Source: Deltaproteobacteria bacterium (GTDB taxonomy: Bacteria; Myxococcota; JACPTQ01). From it: a DNA stretch of 49,284 nucleotides. Shown here one piece after another: positions 7,791-15,864 of the stretch. A program made the position numbers and the translations under genes. The notes under the pieces were generated by a model. The model searched no databases. It was not told where the DNA came from and was given only the letters and a program-made list of their open reading frames with translations. Positions within the stretch are counted from its first letter, which is position 1, and the number at the start of each line of letters is the position of its first letter. Location of the stretch: positions 1 to 49,284 of the forward strand of contig JACPTQ010000001.1 of assembly GCA_016192705.1 (NCBI GenBank), in the 5' to 3' direction.

Positions 7791-10439
7791 GTGGCGAATT
7801 TAGGTTACATCGTTCTGCTCGTCGCGTTCTTCTTCGGGACGTACACAGTTTTTTTGGCCGCGAACGCGGGGTTCGGCCGCAAAGAGCAGCTTTACGTTGC
7901 CGCGCGGTACGGCGTCTTTGCGGTCGCGGGACTCATGTCGGCCGCCGCTTTCGCGCTCCTCTACGCGTTTGCGACGCACGACTTCACGATTCGTTACGTA
8001 TGGCAGCATTCGGACTCGACGATGCCGATGTTCTACAACATGCTTGCGCTGTGGGGCGGGCAGGAAGGGTCGCTTCTTTTTTGGGCGTGGATCCTGTCCC
8101 TCTTTTCGGCGGTCGTCGTCGTTCAGAATAAGAATCGCCACCGTGACTTAATGCCGCACGTCATCTGGATTCTCCAGGCGATCGTGCTGTTCTTCACGGT
8201 GCTCATGGTGTTCTCGGCAAATCCGTTTCACCCGTTCGCGGAGTTCGATTCCGCGGCGGCGCTCGATTTGCCACTTCGCGGGCGCGGATTAAATCCGCAA
8301 CTTCAAACGCCCGTTATGGCGATCCATCCGCCGATGCTTTACTTCGGCTACATCGGATGGACGATTCCGTTTGCGTTTGGGATCGCGGCGCTCATCACGC
8401 GGCGGAGCGACGCCGAGTGGACAAAGACGACGCGGCGATGGGCGCTGGTCGCGTGGATCTTCTTGACCGTCGGGAATTTGCTCGGCTCGTATTGGGCCTA
8501 CACGGAGCTTGGGTGGGGTGGCTTTTGGGCGTGGGACCCAGTTGAAAACGCGGCACTCATCCCGTGGTTCACGGGGACCGCGTATCTCCACTCGATTCAA
8601 ATTCAGGAGCGTCGCGGCATTTTGAAGATTTGGAACGTCGTGCTCGTGACGCTTTCGTTCGTCTTGACGGTGTTTGGAACGTTTCTCACGCGCAGTGGCT
8701 TTGTCAATTCGGTGCACTCGTTCGCGAAATCGGACATCGGTTTTTATTTTCTCTTTTTCCTGGCGGTCGTTCTTCTGGGTGCGTTCGGCCTCATCATCGC
8801 GCGCCGAGATGTCCTCAAGGCCGAGGCGCGGATCGACTCGCTCGTGTCGCGTGAATTCGTTTACCTCCTGAACAACATCTTACTCCTGGGTTCTGCTCTC
8901 GCGGTGCTCGCAGGGACGATTTGGCCGCCGCTCTCAGAGCTTATCCTCAATTCGCCCATCACCATTGCCGAGCCATGGTTCAACCGCGTGATGGCGCCGA
9001 TTGGAATTCTGCTCCTTTTTCTCGCTGGGGCCGGTCCGCTTTTTCCGTGGCGGCGCGCATCGAAGGGCTTTTTTATGAAGCAGGTCCTTTGGCCGACGAT
9101 TGCCGCCCTCGTCATGGCCGGTGCGACGGTGGCGCTTTGGACGACGCTTTTCCCGTTGTCGCCGGTCGTCGCGTGCGCAACCGACGCCGTGTGTGGGCCG
9201 GGTCGCCACTGCGCGGACGGCACTTGCGTTCGTGATACTTCGATCGCCGCGGTGCTGGCCGTCGCGTGCGTCGTTTTCCTCGTTGTCACCGTGTTGCAGG
9301 AGTATGCGCGAGGGACGCGCCTTCGAATGAAAAACACCGGAGCGCGCGTCGCATCGGCTGTCGGCGGTCTTGTCGCGCGCGCGCCGCGACGATTCGGCGG
9401 CTACATCGTCCACGTCGGATTTGCGTTTTTGTTCATTGCGTTTGCGGGGCAGTGTTTCAAACAGGAGTTCACTGCGACGATGAAGGCCGGGGAAACCGTG
9501 TCGTTTGCGGGGCACTCGATTCGGCTCGACCGCGTTGAGACGTACACCGACACGCATAAGCGGGGCGCGATCGCGCACATTTCGCTCTTCGATGGAAACG
9601 AGCTTGTCGCGACGCTTGCACCCGAAGACCGCGTCTACAATTCGCAGGACAACCCGAAATCAACGGAAGTCGATATCCACTCGACTTTGTGGCGCGACCT
9701 TTATTTCATTTTGCGCGGGGTTGGCGGACCCGCGGCGGCGCCGACGATCGCCGACATCAAAGTTTACTACAACCCGATGATGCTCTTTTTGTGGTTGGGC
9801 GGCGTTGTGATGGTGCTCGGGACGATCGTTTCGATCATGCCGGTCATGACGCGGGCCACGGTGCCCGTGAGGCGAAAGTCGCTCGCGCCGGTGCCGACGG
9901 TGGCCATCATTATTGTTGTTGCGATTCTTTCGCTCATCGGAATTGGGGTCGCGTCAGCGCGAGCGGAGGAGCCGCGCGAACGTGAGCGCGTGGTGCAGGC
10001 TGCCGAGACGCGAGATCCGCGCGCGCAACGCGTTGACGATGCGCTCATGTGCCCGTGCCCCGACTGCAACTTCTCGAAGATTCTTGCGAGGTGCGGATGC
10101 GGCAAAGCCGAAATGCATCGCGAGCGAATCGGAAAGCTGGTCGCAGCCGGGAAGAGTCCCGACGAGATCATCGCGATGTACCTCAAAGAGTTTGGCGGGC
10201 GTGTTCTTGCGGTGCCGGTTGCGACGGCGGCGAACACGATGGTTCGGGTGTTGCCGTACGTGGCGATTGGGCTCGCTCTCTTACTGGTTGTGGGGCTTGC
10301 GCGCGTTTGGATCAAGAGGAGCGCCAAAGAGGCGCGCGGTGATGGCCGTCGCGTCGAACCTGGGCCGGGCGCTTTGCCTGCGACGACGCCGCCATTTGAC
10401 GAGAGATTTGAACGCGACCTCAAGAGGATCGATCGATGA
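7791..10439 (+). CDS. ccmF: CcmF heme lyase fused to a CcmH-like cysteine domain
   Basis: This 882-residue inner-membrane protein joins heme to apocytochrome c. Residues 1 to about 685 are CcmF, with many helices and the WWD motif (ELGWGGFWAWDPVENA, about residues 240-255). Between two helices lies CATDAVCGPGRHCADGTC (Cys462, 468, 474, 479), an EGF-like cysteine loop I do not know from CcmF. After a helix at about 700-720, residues 745-810 resemble CcmH (IGKLVAAGKSPDEIIAMYLKEFG) but carry CPCPDC plus CGC (Cys754, 756, 759, 768, 770) instead of the usual CxxC. A final helix and tail follow. GTG 7791 is chosen because AGG lies 5 bases before it and the upstream frame overlaps ccmE. Confidence 0.92.
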   Translation: MANLGYIVLLVAFFFGTYTVFLAANAGFGRKEQLYVAARYGVFAVAGLMSAAAFALLYAFATHDFTIRYVWQHSDSTMPMFYNMLALWGGQEGSLLFWAWILSLFSAVVVVQNKNRHRDLMPHVIWILQAIVLFFTVLMVFSANPFHPFAEFDSAAALDLPLRGRGLNPQLQTPVMAIHPPMLYFGYIGWTIPFAFGIAALITRRSDAEWTKTTRRWALVAWIFLTVGNLLGSYWAYTELGWGGFWAWDPVENAALIPWFTGTAYLHSIQIQERRGILKIWNVVLVTLSFVLTVFGTFLTRSGFVNSVHSFAKSDIGFYFLFFLAVVLLGAFGLIIARRDVLKAEARIDSLVSREFVYLLNNILLLGSALAVLAGTIWPPLSELILNSPITIAEPWFNRVMAPIGILLLFLAGAGPLFPWRRASKGFFMKQVLWPTIAALVMAGATVALWTTLFPLSPVVACATDAVCGPGRHCADGTCVRDTSIAAVLAVACVVFLVVTVLQEYARGTRLRMKNTGARVASAVGGLVARAPRRFGGYIVHVGFAFLFIAFAGQCFKQEFTATMKAGETVSFAGHSIRLDRVETYTDTHKRGAIAHISLFDGNELVATLAPEDRVYNSQDNPKSTEVDIHSTLWRDLYFILRGVGGPAAAPTIADIKVYYNPMMLFLWLGGVVMVLGTIVSIMPVMTRATVPVRRKSLAPVPTVAIIIVVAILSLIGIGVASARAEEPRERERVVQAAETRDPRAQRVDDALMCPCPDCNFSKILARCGCGKAEMHRERIGKLVAAGKSPDEIIAMYLKEFGGRVLAVPVATAANTMVRVLPYVAIGLALLLVVGLARVWIKRSAKEARGDGRRVEPGPGALPATTPPFDERFERDLKRIDR

Positions 10440-10942
10440 AGTCGGTTTCCGCGCGGCAGCTCGTTTATCTTTCGATGGGGTTCGCCTGGCTTGCGTCGTG
10501 GCTTGCGGCCGGACCGCTCCTTTCGCTCTTGCGTGATGTTGGTTTCGTTTTGCCTCGCGGGCTTGTTTTGTCGTCAGGCCTCTCGGAGCTGCTTTTTTCG
10601 CTCTTGTCGCTGTCCGCGATTTTGGCGGTCTGGGCTTTGGGTGGGTTGCTCGTGCGACCGTTTCGCAAGGGGACTGTTTTTCGCGACGAGCCGGCCGACG
10701 TCGTTTTGCGCGCAGAGTTGAATGAGCGAAAGTCGCGGCTCCTTCTTGCCATGCGGGAGCTCGATTTTGATGGCGCAACGGGCAAGGTGAGCGACGAGGA
10801 CCGTGCGATTCTTGGAGATCGAATCCGGCGCGAGGCCGCGGAGGTTTACGCGGAGCTTGATCGCCTTGAGCCGGTTCAAAGATACCGGGCGGAAATTGAA
10901 CGCGACGTGGCTGAAATTTTGGCGAGAGGTGGGCCGGCGTGA
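10436..10942 (+). CDS. CcmI-like small membrane protein of the ccm operon
   Basis: A 168-residue protein with hydrophobic segments at about residues 8-32 and 42-70, then a soluble cytoplasmic helical part. The stretch LLLAMRELDFDGATGKVSDEDR resembles the segment after the membrane helices of CcmI/CycH proteins (RDLEFDxxTGKLSDEDY), which help present apocytochrome to CcmF/CcmH. The periplasmic TPR domain of full CcmI is missing, so this is at most a short relative. It overlaps the ccmF stop as ATGA, and the next gene's ATG overlaps its stop by one base, indicating tight translational coupling. Confidence 0.7.
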   Translation: MKSVSARQLVYLSMGFAWLASWLAAGPLLSLLRDVGFVLPRGLVLSSGLSELLFSLLSLSAILAVWALGGLLVRPFRKGTVFRDEPADVVLRAELNERKSRLLLAMRELDFDGATGKVSDEDRAILGDRIRREAAEVYAELDRLEPVQRYRAEIERDVAEILARGGPA

Positions 10943-11856
10943 TGGGCGTTACGGCGCTAACGATCGCTCGGATTCATATCCTGCTTGCGTTTCGCGGCGA
11001 CGTTGTGTCGGTCAAGGAGTGGCTTTTTTTAGAAAATGCGACGCAGGCGCCGATTGAGGCGAGGGCGCCGATGCCGCTTCTCGAGGGAGCGGTGCGGGCG
11101 AAGATGACGGACGGTCCAGTGCCGTTTGCGCGCGTGGAATCGGGCAAGGGTGCCGCAGCCGTGGTTTTTACTGGGCCGGTTCCGCCCGGGCAGACAAAAA
11201 TTGAGGTCGAATACGAGCTGCCGCGCAAGGCCGGGATGAAGTTTGTGAAGGCGATGCCGTACGCGGCGAAAGCGGTCGTGCTCATGAGCGAAGAGACGGA
11301 GGTTGATGTCGTCGGGCCGGAGGTCCAGGCGTCGAGTGTTCGTCGGATGGGCGAGGGGCTTTCGCTCCTTGTGGCGCGGCGGAGTCCCGTCGCGGCGGGC
11401 GGCACGATTGAGTTTGAGTTTAAGGGGACGCCGAAGCCGCTTGCGCAAACACCTGGGCCGGTTGCGCCTCCGTTGCCCGCGAGTGCTGGCGAAATGGCGG
11501 GAGCCGGGAGTGGGGCGTCGATGTCGAGTGGCGGAGGCGGCGCGCGGGCGGCGGGCGAGCCAAAGCCAGGCCCCGTGCGGGATTGGCGGCAGCTTCGATG
11601 GCTCGTGGTGCTCGCGCTCTTTGGGGCGTTCTATGTGGCGATTTATTTGGGCGGACGGCGTCGTGCTGAAGCGGAACGGTTGGCCGCGCTCGAAGTTGAC
11701 GACGAGAGGCGTGCGTTGCTCGCGAAGTTGGCGGAGCTCTCGCGACGGGGGACTGAAACCGATGCGGACAAATCTCGCCGCGAGCGGCTCATCGCGCGGC
11801 TCGCCGAGATTTACGACCGCCGAGACGAGACCGGACCTCGGGGCGTCTCGGGTTGA
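10942..11856 (+). CDS. Single-span membrane protein of unknown function in ccm operon
   Basis: About 304 residues. The N-terminal 160 residues look like a beta-sandwich (EWLFLENATQAPIEARAPMP, then GQTKIEVEYELPR), of the kind seen in carboxypeptidase-regulatory-like folds. A proline, glycine and serine linker follows (about 165-205), then a membrane helix (about 213-234) and a charged cytoplasmic tail, probably coiled coil. The start has a hydrophobic ALTIARIHILLAF stretch that may be a short signal. ATG 10942 overlaps the previous stop; GTG 10939 in frame is also possible. I do not recognise the family. Its place between ccmF and ccmA suggests a role in cytochrome c assembly. Confidence 0.7.
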   Translation: MGVTALTIARIHILLAFRGDVVSVKEWLFLENATQAPIEARAPMPLLEGAVRAKMTDGPVPFARVESGKGAAAVVFTGPVPPGQTKIEVEYELPRKAGMKFVKAMPYAAKAVVLMSEETEVDVVGPEVQASSVRRMGEGLSLLVARRSPVAAGGTIEFEFKGTPKPLAQTPGPVAPPLPASAGEMAGAGSGASMSSGGGGARAAGEPKPGPVRDWRQLRWLVVLALFGAFYVAIYLGGRRRAEAERLAALEVDDERRALLAKLAELSRRGTETDADKSRRERLIARLAEIYDRRDETGPRGVSG

Positions 11857-12488
11857 CGCTCTCGATCGACGGAGTTTCTAAATCGTACGGTCCGGGCGTC
11901 GTGGCGCTTCGGCCGTTCACCCTTGAAGCCAAGGCCGGCGAGACGGTTGTGCTGACTGGGGCGAACGGCTCCGGAAAAACGACGCTCTTGCGAATCATCG
12001 CGGGGCTCGCGCGCCCATCGAGCGGCTCGATTCGATTCGGTGGGTTCGACACGCGCGACCTCGGGCGGGCTTTTGGCCGCCGCGTCGCTTATCTCGGGCA
12101 CGATCCCGCGCTCTATCGTGAGCTCACGGCGCGCGAAAACGTCGATCTCGCGGTTGCCTTGAAGGGTGAGGTCAACCGAGGCGCGGCGGACGCCCTCACT
12201 GCGGTTGCGCTCGACCCTGATGACACGCGCCCGGTCGGCGCCTATTCGCGCGGAATGAAGCAGCGCGTTGCGTGGGCGCGCATTTTAGCTACGAACGCTG
12301 AAGTCGCCCTTCTCGACGAGCCGTTTACCGCGCTCGATCACGCATCGACCGCGCGCGTGCTCACCGCGCTCGGCGACTGGCTTCGCGCGCGTTCCCGCAT
12401 CACGTTTATCGCGACACACGCGCTTGAACCCGTTTCGGCACTTGGTGCTCGGTTCGTAGAGCTGCAAGGGTTCGGCGGACCATCATGA
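11853..12488 (+). CDS. ccmA: CcmA heme exporter ATPase
   Basis: This 211-residue ABC ATPase works with CcmB (and CcmC) to release holo-CcmE. Walker A is GANGSGKTT (about residues 34-42), the ABC signature is YSRGMKQR, and Walker B is VALLDEPFTALD, followed by a switch histidine in ATHAL. The short length and signature are typical of CcmA. The start is TTG 11853 overlapping the upstream stop as TTGA. The downstream gene overlaps its stop as ATGA. Confidence 0.93.
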   Translation: MTLSIDGVSKSYGPGVVALRPFTLEAKAGETVVLTGANGSGKTTLLRIIAGLARPSSGSIRFGGFDTRDLGRAFGRRVAYLGHDPALYRELTARENVDLAVALKGEVNRGAADALTAVALDPDDTRPVGAYSRGMKQRVAWARILATNAEVALLDEPFTALDHASTARVLTALGDWLRARSRITFIATHALEPVSALGARFVELQGFGGPS

Positions 12489-13156
12489 CCTCGCGCGAAC
12501 TTTTTTTCGTTCTTCTGAAAAAAGATTTTCGCGTGGAGCTTCGCGCGCGCGACGCGCTGTTCACGGCGTTTTTCTTCTCGATTGTGGCGATCGTTGTTTT
12601 CACGTTTGCCATCTTCGAGCCCCAAACCGCCGCGCGCTTGGTCAATGGCCTCGTCTGGGTTGCGACGACGTTCGCCGCGACGTTTCTTTTCTCGCGCTCT
12701 TTCGCACGCGAGGTTGAAGCCGGAACGCTCGATCTCCTCCTCATGTCGGCCGCGCCTCGTCCGCTCGTCTTTTTGTCGAAGTGGGTTGTCAACTTCACGT
12801 TTTCGATTTGCGTTGCCCTTTTTGTCGCCGGCCTCGCATCTTTCCTTTTCACGGTTCCGCTGACGACGCGCTTCGATTTGTGGCTCGCCGTGCTTGCGCT
12901 CGGGCTGTTCGGATTCACCGCCCTGGGAACGCTCCTGTCAGCGATGGTCGCCTCGGCGCGCCTTCGCGATGGGATGCTTCCGATCGCGCTTTACCCGCTC
13001 TCGGTCCCCGCGCTCTTGGCCGCCGTGAAAGGGTCACAGGCGCTGACGCTTCCCGGTACACCCGACTTTGACGCGTGGATTATGGTTCTTTTGATTTATG
13101 ACGGCGTCTTTGGTGCCGCCGCGCTGTGGCTATTTGGAATGGTGGTCGAGGAGTAG
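12485..13156 (+). CDS. ccmB: CcmB heme exporter permease
   Basis: A 223-residue integral membrane protein with six predicted helices. The start (LLKKDFRVELRARDAL) and the hallmark ATTFAATFLFSRSFAREVEAGTLD match CcmB. It partners with CcmA in the complex that acts on CcmE. It is the last gene of the operon. The usual next genes, ccmC, ccmD and ccmG, do not follow, and the strand changes after 13156. Confidence 0.93.
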   Translation: MTSRELFFVLLKKDFRVELRARDALFTAFFFSIVAIVVFTFAIFEPQTAARLVNGLVWVATTFAATFLFSRSFAREVEAGTLDLLLMSAAPRPLVFLSKWVVNFTFSICVALFVAGLASFLFTVPLTTRFDLWLAVLALGLFGFTALGTLLSAMVASARLRDGMLPIALYPLSVPALLAAVKGSQALTLPGTPDFDAWIMVLLIYDGVFGAAALWLFGMVVEE

Positions 13157-13161
13157 CGCGC

Positions 13162-14196
13162 CTAATTGCCGCCTGAGCGCTTAGCGGCAGATTCCGAAGC
13201 CTTCGTGAGCTCTTGTTCGAGCGCATCGGCGAGCACCCGGCAAGCGTGCCCCGAGCGCCGGAGCGGTTCGACGCGCAGATTCTTTTCGGCGAGGCGCGCT
13301 TCGAGCACGGCCAGGTGGGCCGAGCGGATCGCCGCCGAAAGCTCCCGAAGTCGGTTCTCAACGGCAACGGCCATCACCTCGATCTTTTGGAAAACTTCAG
13401 CTTCACGCGCCAGGCGGTCGATGCGAGCCGTGTCCGCCGCCGCACGCGCCGCTTCAAGTTCGCTCGCGAGTGCGCCGCGCGGAAACCCGTTAACGAGCGC
13501 AACGGTTCGCCGGTTGTCGCGAACAAGGCGTGCCGCTCTTTCGTAAAGGTCGTCGATCGCCACCTGAAATTCGTCGAAAATTTCAGCCGCCCCGCTCGCT
13601 GAGCGCTCCTCGGTGCTGACGTCATCGATCGCATTGCGCGCCTTCCGGTAACTGTCGCGCATTTCGCGAAACGTCTCTTCAAGCGTCCCCGGGAGCGGCT
13701 CGAATTCGATTCGCGCGAGTCCGCTCTGGTAGCGGTGCGCGAGCCAGGCCGCCATCATCATGAGCACCACATTGGGCCAAAAAATGAGGTGGTACTTGTA
13801 ATCCTGAGCGGCGTCGACGACTTCATTCTCCCATCGAAACGCGCTGAACCCCAAAAAAATGAGACACGCGACAAACCCGATGCGCATCCCCACGCGGTAC
13901 GAGGCAACAACCGTCGAGAGCGCTTCATCGCGGTCGAGGTCGAGTTCGGTTGGGCTCGGGTCGACCTTGCGCGCGTGCGCGAAAAACGCGAGGAGGCCGA
14001 TGAGACCCAAGCCGCCGAGGAAAAAGTAAAGGACGTTGCTCGCATCTTTGACGCCGACCGGTTCCGACATGTAGTGCCACGCGTTCAAGAACGACATGAC
14101 CACCACGAGGAGCGCGTAAAAGCGCGCCGTTCGAAGATGCCCTTCATCGACGCGAAGGTCGGATGCGCGGCGGAGGCGAGGTTCGACGGGTGGCAC
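13162..14196 (-). CDS. Four-helix membrane protein with coiled-coil tail
   Basis: A 344-residue protein of unrecognised family. Hydrophobic helices lie at about 25-42, 54-72, 105-122 and 137-153. The remaining 190 residues are charged and helical (for example ASELEAARAAADTARIDR), which suggests a long cytoplasmic coiled coil. Such an arrangement can serve as a scaffold, but there is no domain to name. The start is GTG 14196 with a weak TAGG upstream. The stop lies 5 bases from the convergent ccmB stop, with no room for a terminator. Confidence 0.7.
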   Translation of the reverse strand: MPPVEPRLRRASDLRVDEGHLRTARFYALLVVVMSFLNAWHYMSEPVGVKDASNVLYFFLGGLGLIGLLAFFAHARKVDPSPTELDLDRDEALSTVVASYRVGMRIGFVACLIFLGFSAFRWENEVVDAAQDYKYHLIFWPNVVLMMMAAWLAHRYQSGLARIEFEPLPGTLEETFREMRDSYRKARNAIDDVSTEERSASGAAEIFDEFQVAIDDLYERAARLVRDNRRTVALVNGFPRGALASELEAARAAADTARIDRLAREAEVFQKIEVMAVAVENRLRELSAAIRSAHLAVLEARLAEKNLRVEPLRRSGHACRVLADALEQELTKASESAAKRSGGN

Positions 14197-14263
14197 GATT
14201 TGAGCCTAGTCGGATTCTTGACCCTAGCCAAGCGCCGGTGATACGAAACGAGCATCGGATGAA

Positions 14264-14801
14264 CCCTGATTCCCGGATAACGGAGAAGACTTCAGTGGGG
14301 CGGTCGGGGCTGGACTCGCTCCGGCTCGCGGAAGTCCTCGGGTCTGACATTAAATGCGAGTCTGTACGAAATGAATCAAGCATCATGAGAACGGCAATGC
14401 CACGCTGCATCGGCACCTCATCCCCTGCGGACGCGAGCCTCCGCTTGCCCAATCCCCGCCCGCCCAATCAGAACCCGGCCGTTTTCCTGGAACGGCGATT
14501 AAGAGACTTGGGGGTCGATCGATCGTTAGCCGACACCCAGCGGGTGAACTCTTCGAACCGCCCTCAAGCACAGAAAACACGTCTCCGGAAAGCGGCCCGC
14601 CCGGTTTTGCGTGGGGTCGGCAGGGGCGCCGCGCAGGCGCGCCTCCGCAGGGTCTGCAGCGAAATATCTGCTGGGATCGCCAAGATTTCGCTTGCCTCTG
14701 AACAGCGGCTCTGTCATGCGCGATAGTTTAGACCCGAGGACGTCGCGGCACCTGCCGACCCTACATACGGAAGAGACCTGGCCGCTTATCCGGGGATCGA
14801 G
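14264..14801. mobile_element. MITE-like element, copy B (538 bp)
   Basis: The tips are CCCTGATTCCCGGATAA (14264-14280) and TTATCCGGGGATCGAG (14786-14801), the same inverted ends as copy A at 2763-3106. Both arms match copy A, while about 190 bases between roughly 14435 and 14630 have no counterpart there. A 14-base direct repeat, GAGCATCGGATGAA, flanks it (14250-14263 and 14802-14815); the right copy contains the start codon of the next gene. The inner inverted pair GTCCTCGGGTCTGA (14334-14347) against its partner at 14729-14741 is also kept. No transposase or credible gene is inside. This element fills the 614-base gap 14197-14810. Confidence 0.8.
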
Positions 14802-14810
14802 GAGCATCGG

Positions 14811-15647
14811 ATGAAGCTTCGTGTCGTCGCGGTTGTGCTCGTTTCCTTAGGGATGTCGCTCACGGCGCGCGCGAACTCGAACGACCTGCATCTCCTCAAC
14901 TTCGTCACGAAGACCGCGAATCCTCAGACCGGCGGTTTCATCTACACGCAGAACAGCGACATGTTCAATCAGCTTGCCGAAATCATGGGGCACATTATCG
15001 CGCCCCGCGTTTTGGCGCCGGGCGACACGCTGGGCGCGTGGGGAATCGAAGTCGCCTACGAACAGGCGTTCGTCCATTTGAACGCGTCGAATGCCGCGCT
15101 CGCGGCCGCGGTTGAGGACGGGAGTCCCGATTCTTTTATGCTGCTTCCCGCGATTCGGTTTCGAAAAGGGCTTCCGTTCAGCCTCGAGCTTGGCGCGACG
15201 TTCACGGCGATCAAGGCGAGCGAGATGTATACGCTCGGCGTCGATTTGCGATTCGCGCCGATCGAAGGGTATTACGCGGCGCCCGATTTCGCGATTCGCG
15301 CTTCGGGAACGCGCCTCATCGGGTCGCGCGACCTTGATCTGACCACCGTTTCGCTCGACTTCACGATCGGAAAACGTTTCGCTGTTGGCGGCGTGATGAC
15401 GATGGCGCCTTACGGCGGGTACCAAGTCCTCCTCATCATCGCTTCATCGAAGGTGATCGATCCGACACCGAGCGACGCATCGGACACTGGGAACGACTTT
15501 GCGTTTCCGTTTCCGGGCTTGGCGATTGGTCACCGAGGGTTTGTCGGGATGCGCCTCAATTGGCGCTGGCTCACCTTCGTCGCCGAGGCGCTCATCGGCA
15601 CGGCGGAAGTGCAGACCTATTCGTTCAAACTCGGCTTCAACCTTTAG
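14811..15647 (+). CDS. Predicted outer-membrane barrel protein
   Basis: This 278-residue protein has a Sec signal peptide (MKLRVVAVVLVSLGMSLTARA, cleavage near 21) and a body rich in glycine with alternating hydrophobic residues, ending in SFKLGFNL, which fits a beta barrel. I do not recognise a specific family; OmpA-like or porin signatures are absent. ATG 14811 has GAGGAG 8 bases upstream, and that purine tract comes partly from the tip of mobile element copy B. The native promoter, if it was upstream, has been displaced by the 538-bp insertion plus the duplicated target. Confidence 0.8.
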   Translation: MKLRVVAVVLVSLGMSLTARANSNDLHLLNFVTKTANPQTGGFIYTQNSDMFNQLAEIMGHIIAPRVLAPGDTLGAWGIEVAYEQAFVHLNASNAALAAAVEDGSPDSFMLLPAIRFRKGLPFSLELGATFTAIKASEMYTLGVDLRFAPIEGYYAAPDFAIRASGTRLIGSRDLDLTTVSLDFTIGKRFAVGGVMTMAPYGGYQVLLIIASSKVIDPTPSDASDTGNDFAFPFPGLAIGHRGFVGMRLNWRWLTFVAEALIGTAEVQTYSFKLGFNL

Positions 15648-15864
15648 TAGGTTGCGGAAAAACGCCCGCCGCGCGCTCCGGTTGGCTCCGCAGCTCCGCG
15701 CTCGCAGACCTTTTGGTCTGCTCGCTCTTCGGGCGTTTCCATAGACCAGTGTAAAACCGCGGGCTTCAGATGCGCCCTCAGAGTCGCTGCTGCACCAACC
15801 GTGCGCGCGGCGGGCGTTTCAGTCGCCCCCAGGGGCTTCAAAAGGGTATTTCAGCACCCTGTTA
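15643..15864. repeat. Nested palindromic repeat between convergent genes
   Basis: The tips are imperfect inverted repeats: TAGTAGGTTGCGGAAAAAC on the left against GTATTTCAGCACCCTGTTAG on the right. Inside, AAACGCCCGCCGCGCGC (15660-15676) recurs perfectly inverted at 15803-15819, and the match continues through CGGTTGG. At the centre-left is a perfect hairpin, GCAGACC-TTTT-GGTCTGC (15704-15721), itself enclosed by AAACGCCCG and CGGGCGTTT (15730-15738). The left tip holds the TAG of the barrel gene and the right tip the TAA of the kinase gene. Similar CAGGTTGCTGAAAAA-type tips are, from memory, common dispersed repeats in related genomes. No gene is inside. Confidence 0.7.

Noticed and set aside
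14163-14726. A 187-codon frame across mobile element copy B; on the other strand, a peptide around SDPRTSASRSE is shared by both copies.
   Set aside because: The frames do not span matching limits in the two copies and have no ribosome site. The shared peptide follows simply from DNA similarity of the arms.
15704-15721. GCAGACC-TTTT-GGTCTGC as an intrinsic terminator for the convergent genes.
   Set aside because: The hairpin is perfect, but no T-run follows on either strand. It is better explained as the inner part of a larger palindromic repeat.
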